Source: Apostichopus japonicus
Taxonomy: Eukaryota; Echinodermata; Holothuroidea; Aspidochirotida; Stichopodidae
NCBI RefSeq assembly: GCF_037975245.1
Contig: NC_092565.1
Location: 22,649,499-22,713,498, forward strand
Direction: 5' to 3'
Length of the DNA: 64,000 bases
Part shown: piece after piece, positions 21,901-34,319 of the stretch
Layout: every line of letters begins with the position of its first letter
Position numbering within the stretch: position 1 is the stretch's first letter
Position numbers and translations under genes: made by a program
Notes under the pieces: model-generated
Told to the model about the DNA's origin: nothing
Databases searched by the model: none
What the model saw: only the letters and a program-made list of their open reading frames with translations

Positions 21901-23100
21901 GGTTTCTCTTTGTACTGAAAACCGAGAAAAGAACGATTTACCCCCCCCCCCTCCCGCCCCTCTCCCAATAAAAAGTATAATTTTAGTGGTATTTGTCCGT
22001 AATGAATCGACTGTACTGTCATGAACATTTCACTGAGTTTTTAAAGAATTCTGTCACGGAATGAAGAATATAATCTGTAGTTTATAATCACTGGCATTGT
22101 TTGTTTTGTTTTTCGCTTCTTGGCCTGATTCTCTCGAAGCTGAATACAACCCTATAATTCCTTTAGACTTTAACCTACATTTACAGTTACACCGTGTCTA
22201 ATATAGTTTGTGTTTTTATATCTCTAGTTTAATATCATTTCTCTGAATTTGAAATTCATACACGTTGTATGATAACCTAGTTATCATTCATCAATTTAAT
22301 CATCTTGAGTAAAATCACTGTCAGAGAAAGATTACTTTTATATTTGGCTAAATTATAATTTCATATTTGATAGATGGGGGGGGGGGGGGTTGTCGAAAAA
22401 TGATAATTTTATTACGAATGTAAAGGTTATCCTTTACTAAACTGATTGCCAGATATATAGAAGATTTCCAAAAAAGTATGAATTTTAACGAGACCGCACG
22501 CTTTCAACAGGCTTTTATTCAGAAACGCTTGGGTAAACAGGACACGTTGAAACCGGTATAGTGTAGAATATCCTCCTGAGTTTTCCTATCCGTGGGTGGT
22601 ATTATAATCTAGTGTAATACTCATGGGGATATTCTATACTAGTAGAATTTCCCCAATAGCATAATACATACGACCATAGAAAATACACTAGGGGAGATTT
22701 GTCTATTAGTATCACAATACTTATACAATTTATGAAATGATCAATAACGTTACTTTATACCCTAAATTCACCCATTCTCGACATTTTGACAGTATGGAAA
22801 TAAATTCCTGATGAAAATATTTCTTGTTCGGGCACCACAGAAGCACAATAAAGTTAGCAATAATTTAGTCATATATATAGCGTAAGTTAGTTCGCTATCC
22901 AAAAGGGGGATAATATTCATTCATATATGTACATTCTATCCACGGTGGGTCAACAATATAGTTGAGGACATCCTCTGGATAATATGCCCAAATTCTACAC
23001 GGTCACACCGGCGGTTTTCTCGGATATGAAGCCACTCCGGATAGCGCAATTACGTACATTTGATGGTAGATTGTCTTTCGTATGGGATGTACATACACAT
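18955..23100. other. No gene seen
   Basis: A long AT-rich stretch with poly-C near 21941-21950 and poly-G near 22377-22389. A 175-residue minus-strand frame (20475-21002) has no recognisable domain and ordinary intergenic composition, so it is not called. Confidence 0.45.
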
Positions 23101-23260
23101 TCAACGTGTTACATAATGTGAAAACATACAAATTCCAAAGTGTTACATAATTGTGAAAACACATACATATTTCAACGTGTTACATAATAGTGAAAACACA
23201 TGTATGCATATTACAACGTGTTACATAATGTGAAAACACATATTTCAACGTGTTATAAAT
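23101..23260 (+). repeat. Degenerate 32-41-bp tandem repeat, array A
   Basis: About four and a half units, each with CAACGTGTTACATAAT and then GTGAAAACACAT, starting near 23101, 23137, 23173, 23214 and 23246. Unit length varies through the AT-rich spacer. The same unit forms array B about 470 bp downstream. Confidence 0.8.
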
Positions 23261-23725
23261 TTAACTATTGCACAAACGTCAACCAGCAAACACACATAAG
23301 AAAGCATTTAACTTATTATGCATAAGCACCAACATACCTCTTTTAGCCCTTTAACATCAACAACATCAAAAAACCACTCCAACTGGTCCCTATTACAAAC
23401 AGCAATACTTTCTAACCATTTCACAAGATACAAGTAATTTCAGATGGCTAAATATCTTACATGTAAATTGTAAAAGTAGACGCAACCAACGCCAGTAGTC
23501 CCTTTTTCGTGTGCGCCCATGTGCGCCCAATGGACGCTGAAAAGGACTATTTACGTAACACAAAATCACGAGGGTTCAACAAGCCAATCACGCAAGGACT
23601 TCGTTCAAACGCGGACGAATAAATAAGCAGCTGAAACTGAACAATTTGGAGTATGGCCAAACAAAGTTACACGAAATATTACGTAACAGACAACACTAAG
23701 GAAACTCACAAAATACATTTCACTA

Positions 23726-23880
23726 CACATATTACAACGGTTACATATGTGAAAACACACAAATTACAACGTGTTACATAATTGTGAAAACACATGTATA
23801 CATTTTCAACTTGTTACATATTGGGAAAACACATATATATTACAACGTGGTACATGATGTGAAAGCACAGTATAATGATA
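23726..23880 (+). repeat. Degenerate tandem repeat, array B
   Basis: Four units of the type TTACAACGTGTTACATAAT plus GTGAAAACACA, the same family and orientation as 23101-23260. The two arrays bracket about 465 bp of unrelated sequence, so they may be sub-terminal repeats of one element or one array split by an insertion. Confidence 0.75.
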
Positions 23881-26243
23881 TACAGTTAATCGCGTAGGCC
23901 TAATAGTAAGGGCATTAATGTTCATTTAAAAGATGACAATAATGACGATCTCGCTGCGTTTTTTCTGTGGATAATTAGTTCTCTCCTCCAGCTATGTGAT
24001 TTCATTGATGGTATGACCAAAAGTCCCTGTAAAGGTCATGAATCAAACTGCTCGAAGCAACGAAAAATTTCCCTAACTTCGCGCATGCGTTGAAGTTGAC
24101 TGTAAAATTTCGCTAAAAAGGTGAAATATTCCTCAAAAGTGTCTCAAAATACACAATTGATGTTTTCTTGTTTTAAATGTGGCAAGTTTGGCCGTTTCCT
24201 TTAAGGATTTGTAGATTAAAATTGCGATTGAAAAACCGAGTGGTTACAATTTGACTAACGAACACAGCATCTACAATGTCTTCAGTGCAGCAACATATAT
24301 AATACGCGAATTTAGGGCACATTCGAAGTTACCGTATACCACCGCACTGTAAATGCATATGTCATTGTTAACTGTCGTGAGTGTTTCCGCCATCTTGCAC
24401 TGTAAAGTTATACGTACGGGAATATAAATCAGTCTTTATAATCTTTATCATTAGAATAGTGACGATACCGTATTAGCCAAAAATGAAATATTGATTGTCA
24501 AATCTAGACGATCCATGAAGTACTGTCAATTGATAAGCTTTATAACGTCACACGTCTTGACTATACGTTGACACATATAAGTTATGAATATTGCGTTTAT
24601 CGCTCTCTGCAAACACATATTTATTGAAAACGCTAGAGTGGGTTTTATTTCATTCGCAATATTGACAACGTAACACTATAACACTTTCGAGTTGCTGAAA
24701 GTTAGTCACATTTTCGAAGAAGGAAATTATGAATTTCGATGAAAATCGCGCATACCCATGCCGGTAGGTATAGTCCAGCATGTTTAAAAATATGGACTGA
24801 AATATGTGATTTTAGTTTCCTGTTACAACATTATCATAATTCAAACATAATTATTATGATGCATGTACAGCAATACTTTACCATATTGCGACTAAGTTAT
24901 AACAATATAACATTCCGTGTGCGTGTTAACCTATAAAATGCACTAATCATTCAATCTATCAGAATACACGATAGTCCTTCTGGTCGGAAGCCAAAATTCC
25001 GTTCGAGTCACTGATACAGAAACCCTTACAGATTGACTCTTATCTAGCACAGAATCACATGAGTTTGAGTACACTCTGCCTTTGAACACACAACTTAAAA
25101 TTGGTCATTGTTGACGAAAATTGATAACAGCTACAATTGCTAGATGTGTTAAAAACCTACTTTATTATTTCTCCCTGTCTGTCTCACGCTCGGTGGAGCA
25201 GGGGGGGGGGGAGGTGAGGCATAGGGGTCTTGTATGATCCCATCCATTTGTTTGCCAGACGTTCAGATTTACTTTATGTTAAACAAGTACATGTCTCACT
25301 GTGAGGGAACATTTATTGAAGTGATAGTTAAAATGCTTGTTTAATATTATAGAAACATATCTGTATCATTAGTTGACATTGTAGCATATTTGTTGACAAT
25401 ACTTGACAATATTTGTTGACAATACTTGACAATATTTGTTGACATATTTGTTGACAATAAACGTTAAGTAATGCAACGAAATATACGATTATCATATAGG
25501 CCTATCCCATGTGTGGAGGAAGGTGCACAGTAATGAACTTCCGACGTGTAGGTCCATATACGGGATTTTAGGTCACCTAGAAAGATCAGCTGTAAAGGCC
25601 ACCATAGAGTGCTGTTCACATATTAAGTCGTGATAAATAATTGTTTGAAATCTCCATTACTATTTGCGTTAAAGTTCCACCCATCTAAAGTATTCCGAAA
25701 ATGCACAGGAGGGTGTAAATGTATGGTTAAGTGTCTTTCTTTATGTTGAAGTTAAAAGGGGGAGAACAGCTGCAAACTTTACGCTATCCTGCTGTACGTG
25801 AGAGGGATTATATACCCACTGTATAGCCTGCATATTCAAGCCTGTTGAGAAGGGTGGGAGGTCAGGAGGTTACATCCCGGGGGCTCGGTCAATTATAGAG
25901 GGACCGGGGTATTGTTAGTTAGATCATTACGTATTCTCATTTTGATCACATATTGAAGCGGAAGTGATTCCTTCAAGAAAGGGGTCATGTGACACGAGGC
26001 GCGAGGCTGGCTCATGATTCGACACCAATGTGCATAGTCGCTCGTTACCGGAATAGTAGAAGCCCACTGACATGTAACCTTGCTCTTGAATGGACTAACG
26101 TTTGTAGCAGAACCGCGAAATTATGACAAAAACGTCCCCGATTTACGAACGAATCCAACTTCATATACACTAAAATGTGTGGGATATTTTCTCAACGTTA
26201 ATCATTATATGTGTATTAGGCGGTACCCACATGATTAGCCTAT
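23881..26243. other. No gene seen
   Basis: Non-coding AT-rich sequence, with a poly-G stretch near 25201-25210. Contains the short TTGACAATA repeat listed separately. Confidence 0.45.
25373..25460 (+). repeat. Short TTGTTGACAATA tandem repeat
   Basis: Alternating ATTTGTTGACAATA and CTTGACAAT units, about five copies in roughly 90 bp. Confidence 0.75.
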
Positions 26244-26390
26244 ACGAGTACCCGTATATAGCTACCCTTGCATGCTATGAGAAGCATACAAGTAAAAGGC
26301 TCTAAGGGTGAATACAATTACGAGTACAAATCAATGGGGGACGATTCGAGTACAAGATACTATACCATAATAATGCGAGTACAAGTATCT
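26244..26390 (+). repeat. GAGTAC-rich degenerate repeat, locus 1
   Basis: CGAGTAC recurs at irregular spacing (CGAGTACCCG, CGAGTACAAATC, CGAGTACAAGAT, CGAGTACAAGT). A similar cluster occurs at 34486-34645. The frame at 26268-26459 is read through the repeat and has no domain. Confidence 0.55.
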
Positions 26391-26751
26391 ATAGACTTAC
26401 TATACAAGCCGGTATTAAGACATGCTGGTTTACGGTATATGAGATCGATGATGAGCTAGAAATACACACACGTGTTTTCCAATTCTTAGATGATAGTGTG
26501 ACTGTAATCACTTGCGGCGGCAAGTTCTTGCAATACCTTTACATCAACAAAAAAAGAAAGAAAAACGAAAGTAAGTCTCCCTGGAGAGAAAAGTGGAACG
26601 CTTATCAAATTTGACCCATCTCTTAAGTCATTAGATAACAAACGCTATCAAATCATTTCTGTACGAGCTCTCTGCTCAATTTAAAACTCTTAATCAAATA
26701 GTTGAAATCGCTTTGTCTTAGTCTACAGACATACCTGTAAATTAAACACGA

Positions 26752-26785
26752 CGTCTAGGAAAAGATCAAGTTTCTTCAGAGGTGT
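26752..26785 (-). mobile_element. Relic of a Penelope-type hammerhead region
   Basis: The minus strand reads CCTCTGAAGAAACTTGATC and then TTTTCCTAGACGTC. It keeps the CTGAAGA core and an ACGTC end like the intact ribozyme, but the GAAA core is lost. Pyrimidine-rich minus-strand sequence precedes it, as in the PLE 3' region. An old remnant, by inference. Confidence 0.4.
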
Positions 26786-27780
26786 CCAAGGAATTTGTTT
26801 CGTTATAGAGAGATTAAAAAGAGAAAAAGAAAAATGAAAGTGAACGATCTCTTAGATTCATGCACGGAGAAACGGACATTCCTAGCTCTTGAGAGAAGTC
26901 TCTGACGCAACAACAATACCAGTCTAGCCTATACGTTAGTACACTCAATTTAACGCAGCTCTCTGAGTTAAGCCCGCAAATTTCCTATAAACTCTATACC
27001 AAGTTTTTACTCAAAATAAGATGAAATTTGATCAAACTAAGACGCTCTCGTAGGGTTTGCAGGTTTGTAGGTTCAAGAGTAGGTAATTACAAAAGTTTGA
27101 TTTCAATCCTGACAAAAATGGCCCCCTAACACATGTCATGGTAGCATTAAAGACAGATAAAAGCAGACATGGACATTGCAAAGTGTTGAACTTTTAATTC
27201 ACTATTTGAAATGAAACTTGGTTATTCAAGCTAATGAACTCCCAACAATTGATTAAAACTTACCCAATAATCTGCTCTAACAACTTAGCTAAATTACTAA
27301 TGAAACAAGCCGAGATTGGATTGGCTTAACTTGTCTTTCCATCCGCATCAAATAATAATTTTTGATAATATATAGATTGTTCATCGAATATCGGAAGCTG
27401 CAGGAATATTTCCACCCCCCCTCCTCCCCCACCCCTTCTATTTCTTAGAATAGGGAACTAGTGCAGGGCGCCGCTAGATAATTCAGATGGATTCTTCGAA
27501 AGAACACCAGGCGCGTAGCCATACCTCAGGACCCTTGAACATGTATCTTGAGGAATAAACAAACCTATTGGACAATATACACATTGGATATATAGCCTTA
27601 ACAAAACTGTTTCACAAATGTTATGCTAACCCTTTTAAATCGTCAATTAGGCACCTACATAAAATAATAATTTCTAAAGGAAAGGAAGGGCCACAAACCC
27701 CGTCGTCTTTATGTCTTTATGTTCTGGGCCACTGATGTTTGTCTATTTGTGCAGTTTTCTGGCAAAGCTCAATAACTTCT
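26786..27780. other. No gene seen
   Basis: Non-coding; a C-rich stretch near 27413-27434. Nothing recognisable. Confidence 0.45.
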
Positions 27781-27936
27781 ACCTTTCGTCCAAAAGCTTT
27801 CCAGCTATCCGGTTGTACTTAACAAACAATAACCGAGAACAATAAAGTACAATAAATTGTACCTTTTGTCCAAAAGCTATCCAGCTATCCGCTTGTATAG
27901 TTAACCAACAATAGCCGAGAACAATAAAGTGTTCAG
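27781..27936. repeat. Tandem duplication of about 75 bp
   Basis: Two adjacent copies of TACCTTTTGTCCAAAAGCT, then CCAGCTATCCG, TTAACAAACAATA and CCGAGAACAATAAAGT, beginning near 27781 and 27859. They differ at a few positions. Confidence 0.85.
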
Positions 27937-30891
27937 TCTCACTGGAGCTTCTTAAATACATATTTCATAAAAACAGGGAAATTTCCGAATATCATAAAAG
28001 TATGGTAGGTCGAAAGTGCCATCATTCTTAGTTCGAAAAATCGTATTGTGGCAATACTGCAACGAACTTGAAATAGTTGTTGTTCTATCGTATCGGGTGG
28101 TGAAAAAAAAACTTAAGTTGTTCATACAACCAGCCGCATATATATGACTGAACAATTTGGAAGGCAAATCCGTGCACCTTCTTTATCCCTAAGTTTGGAG
28201 CCTTGTATAATGCGCGGTAATATTGAAAACATATGTGCGACATTTTGGAAATTAATATATATCGATATTTTTGGTCAATCTTTTAGCATAACATTAAAAA
28301 TCTGCTGAAAGAGCATTAAAAGCGACAAAGTTGTGCAGAGAAGAAAATTGCACTATATACTATAGCATGAATATTTGACATCAAACTAACGAAACGTATC
28401 GATATAGTTGCGTTATCATGTAATCAAAACCTTTCTGTAATTCATGAAAACCTTCCTTTCGAATCAATTTGTCGTACAAACGTATACAGGTAATGTGATT
28501 CCTATGTACAAGGCAATGTTAAATCTCATTAAGAACTTCACTACTACATCCTGTGCAGTTCCAATTAAGTCGTCTGGTTAAATGATGTACTCCACGACGC
28601 AAGCCAATATTACAGAATGTTACGTATCGACTTCATAATATATACGTCCTTAACCTGTCAAAGTAAAATTGGGTGAAATATCGATTCAACTATAAATCTA
28701 TTCTGTTAACCTCCTTTAAAAATACGGAAATATCCCACAGATGAAAAAAAATAATAGATGGGTTTATGGTGAATATAAGTTTGGTTCTTGAAAGATATAT
28801 TGAAAGGAATGTGCTTTGAGGACTGTACCTTATGGGTTCATTGGCTCTAAAAGTTATAGTCGGACTGGCAAATGTATTCGTTTCGTTTTGCCTTGATAGA
28901 ATTGATCACCAACATAAACGGGTCTATATATTTGCCTTTATGTATTAGTTCTAGAGACATCAGGCATGTACGTCACATTTCTACTACGTGTTGTGACAGT
29001 AATGAGACTAGCGAACAAGCGAGAGAGAAAGACCATTTCACTATTTCATCACTTCTCCCATCACGCGATCAATTTTTATTGGCCGAGACCAATCGATGTT
29101 AAAAAAATAAAATAAGTTAAATTGAGTACCCTTTTCCATTCACCCCTACAAAACCGACTTGCAGTACGACGATACCAACATTAGTATACGCAGGTTGACT
29201 ATGTCCCCAAATATACTTTCTGGTACTCTCTCCCTGAATGGTCAATCTTGTTTTTGGGTTTGGAAAATAGGTTTTGCCTACCCTTCTGCAGAACCCCACC
29301 ATCACCCCCCACCCCCACCAACCCCCCACCCACCTTTTCAAAAAGGTAGTCTAGCCACGCCTGTGATGAACGGAGGCAGAGATTTATTTGTTGTCATGGT
29401 GATTATTTCAGAGAGGTTTATGATAGGTGAGATACTGGCAACCAACGTCTATACCGTGCACTTTGGTCATATCTTTTCCCTGCATACCCTATTGTCTCTT
29501 CTCATCACATCTTAATTACTTTACTTTGTTTTGTTTATTATAAAGGAACATGATTTACGCCTCGTAAGAAAAATGATTTCTCTCCCGTTCAATTTTTTGT
29601 TTGTTAATATCTTGCTTGAATTGTATCGTATTGACTGGAAAATATTCGTCCTAAAGTTACAAACGTTGCTTCTACTTTTGTAAGTGTGTCATGCTAAGCT
29701 AATGTCTGTCAATCGAAGAGTAAGTTTATAAAAGCTTTTGACTTTATTAGTCCCTTCTTACATTTTTATCAAAGTTTCCATCCAAACACTGCAAACCTTG
29801 TTAATACTCAATTGCTTTCGGGGATGATTGTAAACATCTTAATACATTTTACCTTCAATTCTTTCCGCCTTTTTTTTCCGTGTGTGTGTGCTTTCTTTCT
29901 ATTTCTTTGGTAAGACTGTACTTCTCAAGTTGGAAACACCCGATAGCTGAGAATGCAAAAATCTGTGAAATACGCTATTGATGCACTTAACGCACGACAG
30001 AAACGGTATTAGTAGTCTCGTGCTGGAGTACATCAATTCCATTTAAATGAACAAAAAAAAATAAAAAAAGAGCAAGCCGAAAATAGAGCTTCGATTCGGT
30101 AAACGCCAAAAAAAAGAAAGAAAAAAAAGAAGAAGGGATTGTCTCTAAATGGGTCATGTGACATAAGCATACGAAAGGAAAAATTTGCATTAATTTGGGT
30201 GTCACCTAATTTCTAACAAACTCATCAGGATTACAAAAGGTCCTTAAACTTTTTAATTATCAAAAACCGTATACAGTCGGCTCTTGCAGTCTCTCTTTCG
30301 CTTATACACGATCACATTAACTGAGTTAATATTCACGTTGCATGCATTGCAGCGAAATCGCGTACTTCACTATACATATGGATTTGAACGTACTTACGCG
30401 ACGGCGGCGTCCAGATAATACTCACTTCATGCTATAGCTTCGACCTCCGAAAGCTCGGAATTCTTTCATATAAGAGGTATCGCCACACTGCAGCCAGATC
30501 TAACTCATAGTAGTCGAGAGGATGGAACTTTCGGACTAAACATCGGCCGGCCTTCATCTCTGTTATTTATGAAAGGATTATTTTACGTGGGCAGATACTT
30601 TTTCAGGAAAAGGAAAAAGTAAAAGAAGAGAAAAGGACAACTCGCCCTAGATTTTCCTCTTCTATCTTTTTTTGTTGTTGTCTTCTCTCTCTTTTTTTGG
30701 TAATGTGGATTTATCTGATAATTAAGGAAATGACGAAATTTGTGGATACAGCGATGAAATTTATTATCTATACGTGTAATGGTAATGCCTCGAGATTGAC
30801 TAGTAGCGGCAACAGGAAACACAATTATTGATTTGTTCCCCTTTTTGTATTATATATGATTGGCAAAGTCACACCGCCTCGGGACTGCTAT
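27937..30891. other. No gene seen
   Basis: AT-rich non-coding DNA with A-rich runs near 30050-30135 and C-rich runs near 29287-29335. Frames at 28872-29102, 29159-29515 and 29987-30205 show no domain. Confidence 0.45.
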
Positions 30892-30935
30892 ATTTCTTCT
30901 CCTTCTTCTTCTCCTTCTCCTTCTCCTTCTTCTTT
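30892..30935 (+). repeat. (CTT/CTC)n polypyrimidine tract
   Basis: TTCTTCTCC and CTTCTT units repeat over about 44 bp on the plus strand. Confidence 0.85.
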
Positions 30936-32837
30936 GGTATAAAAACGCAATTTTCATTTCACTTACAAATACATTGATGAAGAAAAGGTAAATATCGAGC
31001 GAGGCGTTCTCGGATTGGAATCAACACCTGCTTTCAGACAGTTAAAATAATTTACGTATATCCCGCCGCATGGATAAAAATATTACGTGGAGACAGAAAA
31101 AAAATATATAAAAAAAAGTTCGACGAACAGTTTTGTTGAGGAACGCCAAATCAAACCATAGTTGAAGACAACACTGAGAGGAACTGGGATCACTTTATTG
31201 TGAAGCGATAAAAGCTGGTACATACCTTCCTAGACAGTGACAAAAAAAAACGTATTTGTGTTTTGAAAGATGGACTTGTTTTGTTGTTGCTTTTCTGTGG
31301 TAATAGAAGAAAAAGAATCCCGTGAGACTTATGTTTAATTAATATCTGCTCTAAATCTGTACTTTTTCTTCAGATTTTTGTTATTGTCTGTCAGCATTGA
31401 TTCTCTGAAGATGTTATTATCATCATTAAATATTCATAAACTCCGTTCCTTCCTTCTGACGGTGCTTACCTACAACCTTTTGTTTTTGTGAGTCAGCGGT
31501 ATATTATCTGAAGCAAAAGCCAACCTCCCCCTCAATAAAAAGAAGAGGAAATTTCTAACGGAAAGTACTTTTTTCTTCTTAAAGTGGAATAAAGAGACTG
31601 TGACGTAAAGGAAATACAAAACGGAGGAAGTAGTAAACAAAACAACAACAAAGAAGCAAACATCTGACTTTGTAGTGTAAAATACCAATGAGTTTTATAT
31701 GGATGACTCTGGTTCTGATTCACTTCACGCTGCAAGGACGATTTCTTTCTTCGCAGTTGTGGCAGTAGCATGTATCTGATACTCTGCAGTGACTGGTAAA
31801 CTGACATTTGCGTTGTTATTATTATTAGTACGTTGGAGGAATACGATACACGCTGTAGAGTTTGTTGGCACCCGTAGCTTTACTTTATCTTTCCGGTTAC
31901 ATGATACGGCCAACGGATCTCCACGGAAAACAAGAGTGATGTGACTTGAGATATGATTATAGGTTTATCTTTTGGCCTCCAATGGCAGCACGATGCCACA
32001 GCTGTGATGTTTAGGTGAACGACAAACAGATAGTCAGTGAAATCGAGAGGATGTTTAACACCAAAATAGATGCCTTCGTGAAATTGCTATAACATCTTCT
32101 TGTTCTTCTTCCTCTGTGGACTTGAAAACCACTTTTGACACCTTTTTTTGTTTTTCGATAATTTTCAGGTCATAACTGTATTTTGGATTCATAGCATAAT
32201 AAGAACTCGTTCAAGCCGGCAGAGGTAATCATTTTTAATGTGTCAAATATCATAACGCGTTCGATCGAAATGAAAACCAGCTGTTTATAAACAAGGATTC
32301 GTCTAATTCAGATGAATTTCTGGGAGTGACGTGTTTACCGACGGATAACAACTTATGATCTTTGTGTTAAATGAAAGTAAAAACACTTAACGCAATCCTT
32401 GACTGTATAGTGCATCGGACTACAGACAAGCATACAAAGGTTATCGTTGTGTCTGCCAGTTGTATAGTATTGATGTGATCTTCAACGAAGGTAAACGTAT
32501 AGCTAACAACGGAGTATTCATCTTATCCGGATGAATCTATGGAATACCGTGCTCGAGAAGAATATAACAAGGAACAAACATTGTGGAATAAACAATTACT
32601 ATGCGCAACTAATTGCTATGATTCTGATCATTGTTTACATAAAACAAAACAAAAACTTGCAGACAATTTAGACCGATGTCAATAAAACAATCATATGTTT
32701 AATAATTAAAGGAATTTGAAGTTCTACTTTTTTATCGCCTTTCACTACAATATGTGTCGATTCACCCATGTGTGATGCAGTTCCTAATGAACATACTTCC
32801 CTGCGGAACATAATTTTAAGCCTCGATCCAGATATTG
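30936..32837. other. Upstream region of the D1-like receptor; no coding exon recognised
   Basis: AT-rich sequence before the receptor ORF. It may contain 5' UTR or an upstream non-coding exon, but neither a core promoter nor a splice donor can be fixed by eye. Confidence 0.4.
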
Positions 32838-34319
32838 ATGAGTTACATTCTAATCATGGAATCTGCCATGGGTTACATATCAGGGAGTAGTACCCCGACA
32901 TACCCACAAGGAAATATGGAAACAACGGAGGTTTTTAAGTTACAACAGACCAATCTCAGCGCATTCGAGACCATCATTATAGCCCTGGCGTTATCAATCG
33001 TTCTATTGACTTCCATTTTTGGGAATATATTAGTCTGTGTTGCTGTAGCCACGGAGGATCGTTTACGGAAAGTTGGAAATTACTTTTTGGTTTCTTTAGC
33101 GATGGCTGATCTTCTGGTCTCGATTCTAGTGATGAGTTTTGCGACCGTTAATGATCTTTTAGGTCATTGGATCTTTAATAGGCATTTTTGTACGATATGG
33201 ATTTCGTTTGATATCATGTTTAGTACTGCATCTATCTTAAATATATGCGCTATTAGTGTCGATCGATATATGCACATTAAACTACCGTTTAAGTATTACA
33301 CGTGGATGAATACTAAAACCGTGGTCGCTATGATAACGTTGGTATGGATTCTCTCTGCACTGATCTCATTTCTGCCAATTAACTTGGGTTGGCATAATGA
33401 TTATTCGATTGAAGTTACTGAAATGCCGACATATCTCGTTCCCCTGGCAACACATTATCCTGGTGACTCTCAAGAGTATGTCGAGGTAGACCGTACGTTA
33501 TCTAAAGATAATACCGCACGGTCCTTATTTATCGCAGCTGTATCGGGTAGCAACGTGCGTAGCCATACCAGTCAGTTCAATGATGGTGTCACGAGGGTCA
33601 TTAGCAACGGGCATGACACTACACCGTCGCCTGTTCCACCGACGGACTCCCCGCCAGGTGAAGTCTTCTTTTGTACAATGAAACTCAACGCAACATACGC
33701 CGTAGTCTCTTCATTAGTTAGTTTCTTCATCCCGTGTGTAATCATGTTAACTATTTATGCGCTGATCTTTTCCGCCGTCCGAACGCGAACAAGAAACGCC
33801 CGACGGGGTCGGCTGACGATAAAGACAGCTTCTGGGGCTAAGAAAACAGCTCCCGTCTCAGAGTCTGCCTACCACATAGCAAACCAACAAGCCTTATCCG
33901 ACCGTAAAGCCGCCATCACTTTAGGTATCATCATGGGGGTTTTCCTAGCCTGTTGGCTTCCTTTCTTCATATATAATATCATCTTACCAATTTTCCCAAG
34001 TTGCCCTTTTATTCCGGCCCTTTATCAAACGTTGACTTGGTTAGGGTATCTTAATAGTTGTCTGAACCCTCTGATATACAGTATTTTCAATCATGACTTC
34101 CGCGAAGCATTTAAGCGAATTCTATTTCGGAGACTGTTATGTCGAAGTCCTCGATCAAGGCCAATTTACAAACATTCAAAATCGATGCAATCTCTTAACG
34201 GACGGACATCACGATACAACACCCTTAATGGACGAAAACATTACTCCGGAGCAAATCTCGTTGAATTTTACAGCAACAGTTCGACGGATACTGTAAAGGA
34301 AAAGGTTACACCTACTTAA
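32838..34319 (+). CDS. Dopamine D1-like class A aminergic GPCR, intronless
   Basis: A complete rhodopsin-family receptor of 493 residues from the ATG at 32838. The ATG at 32856 (MESAMGYISG) has a better Kozak context and may be the true start. Numbered from 32838: N-glycosylation site N39; TM1 with N63; TM2 with D91; C118 for the extracellular disulfide; D125 in TM3 (SFDIMFSTASILN), the amine anchor; DRY 142-144; W170 in TM4; ECL2 with C279; TM5 (TYAVVSSLVSFFIP) keeping serines S291, S292 and S295 that bind catechol hydroxyls in D1 receptors; CWLPFF 372-377 in TM6; NPLIY 410-414 in TM7; a likely palmitoylated C435. FDIMFSTASILN and ISFLPINLGWH are D1-like, and the short third intracellular loop (about 45 residues) also fits D1 and Gs coupling. 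The second extracellular loop is unusually long, about 90 residues before C279. A beta-octopamine-type or related amine receptor is the main alternative. Confidence 0.85.
   Translation: MSYILIMESAMGYISGSSTPTYPQGNMETTEVFKLQQTNLSAFETIIIALALSIVLLTSIFGNILVCVAVATEDRLRKVGNYFLVSLAMADLLVSILVMSFATVNDLLGHWIFNRHFCTIWISFDIMFSTASILNICAISVDRYMHIKLPFKYYTWMNTKTVVAMITLVWILSALISFLPINLGWHNDYSIEVTEMPTYLVPLATHYPGDSQEYVEVDRTLSKDNTARSLFIAAVSGSNVRSHTSQFNDGVTRVISNGHDTTPSPVPPTDSPPGEVFFCTMKLNATYAVVSSLVSFFIPCVIMLTIYALIFSAVRTRTRNARRGRLTIKTASGAKKTAPVSESAYHIANQQALSDRKAAITLGIIMGVFLACWLPFFIYNIILPIFPSCPFIPALYQTLTWLGYLNSCLNPLIYSIFNHDFREAFKRILFRRLLCRSPRSRPIYKHSKSMQSLNGRTSRYNTLNGRKHYSGANLVEFYSNSSTDTVKEKVTPT

Noticed and set aside
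32835-32837. Receptor start at 32835
   Set aside because: The triplet there is TTG, not ATG. The first ATG in frame is 32838, and the one at 32856 has the better context.
34093-34296. 67-codon frame overlapping the receptor end
   Set aside because: Out-of-frame shadow of the receptor's TM7 and C-terminal tail coding sequence.
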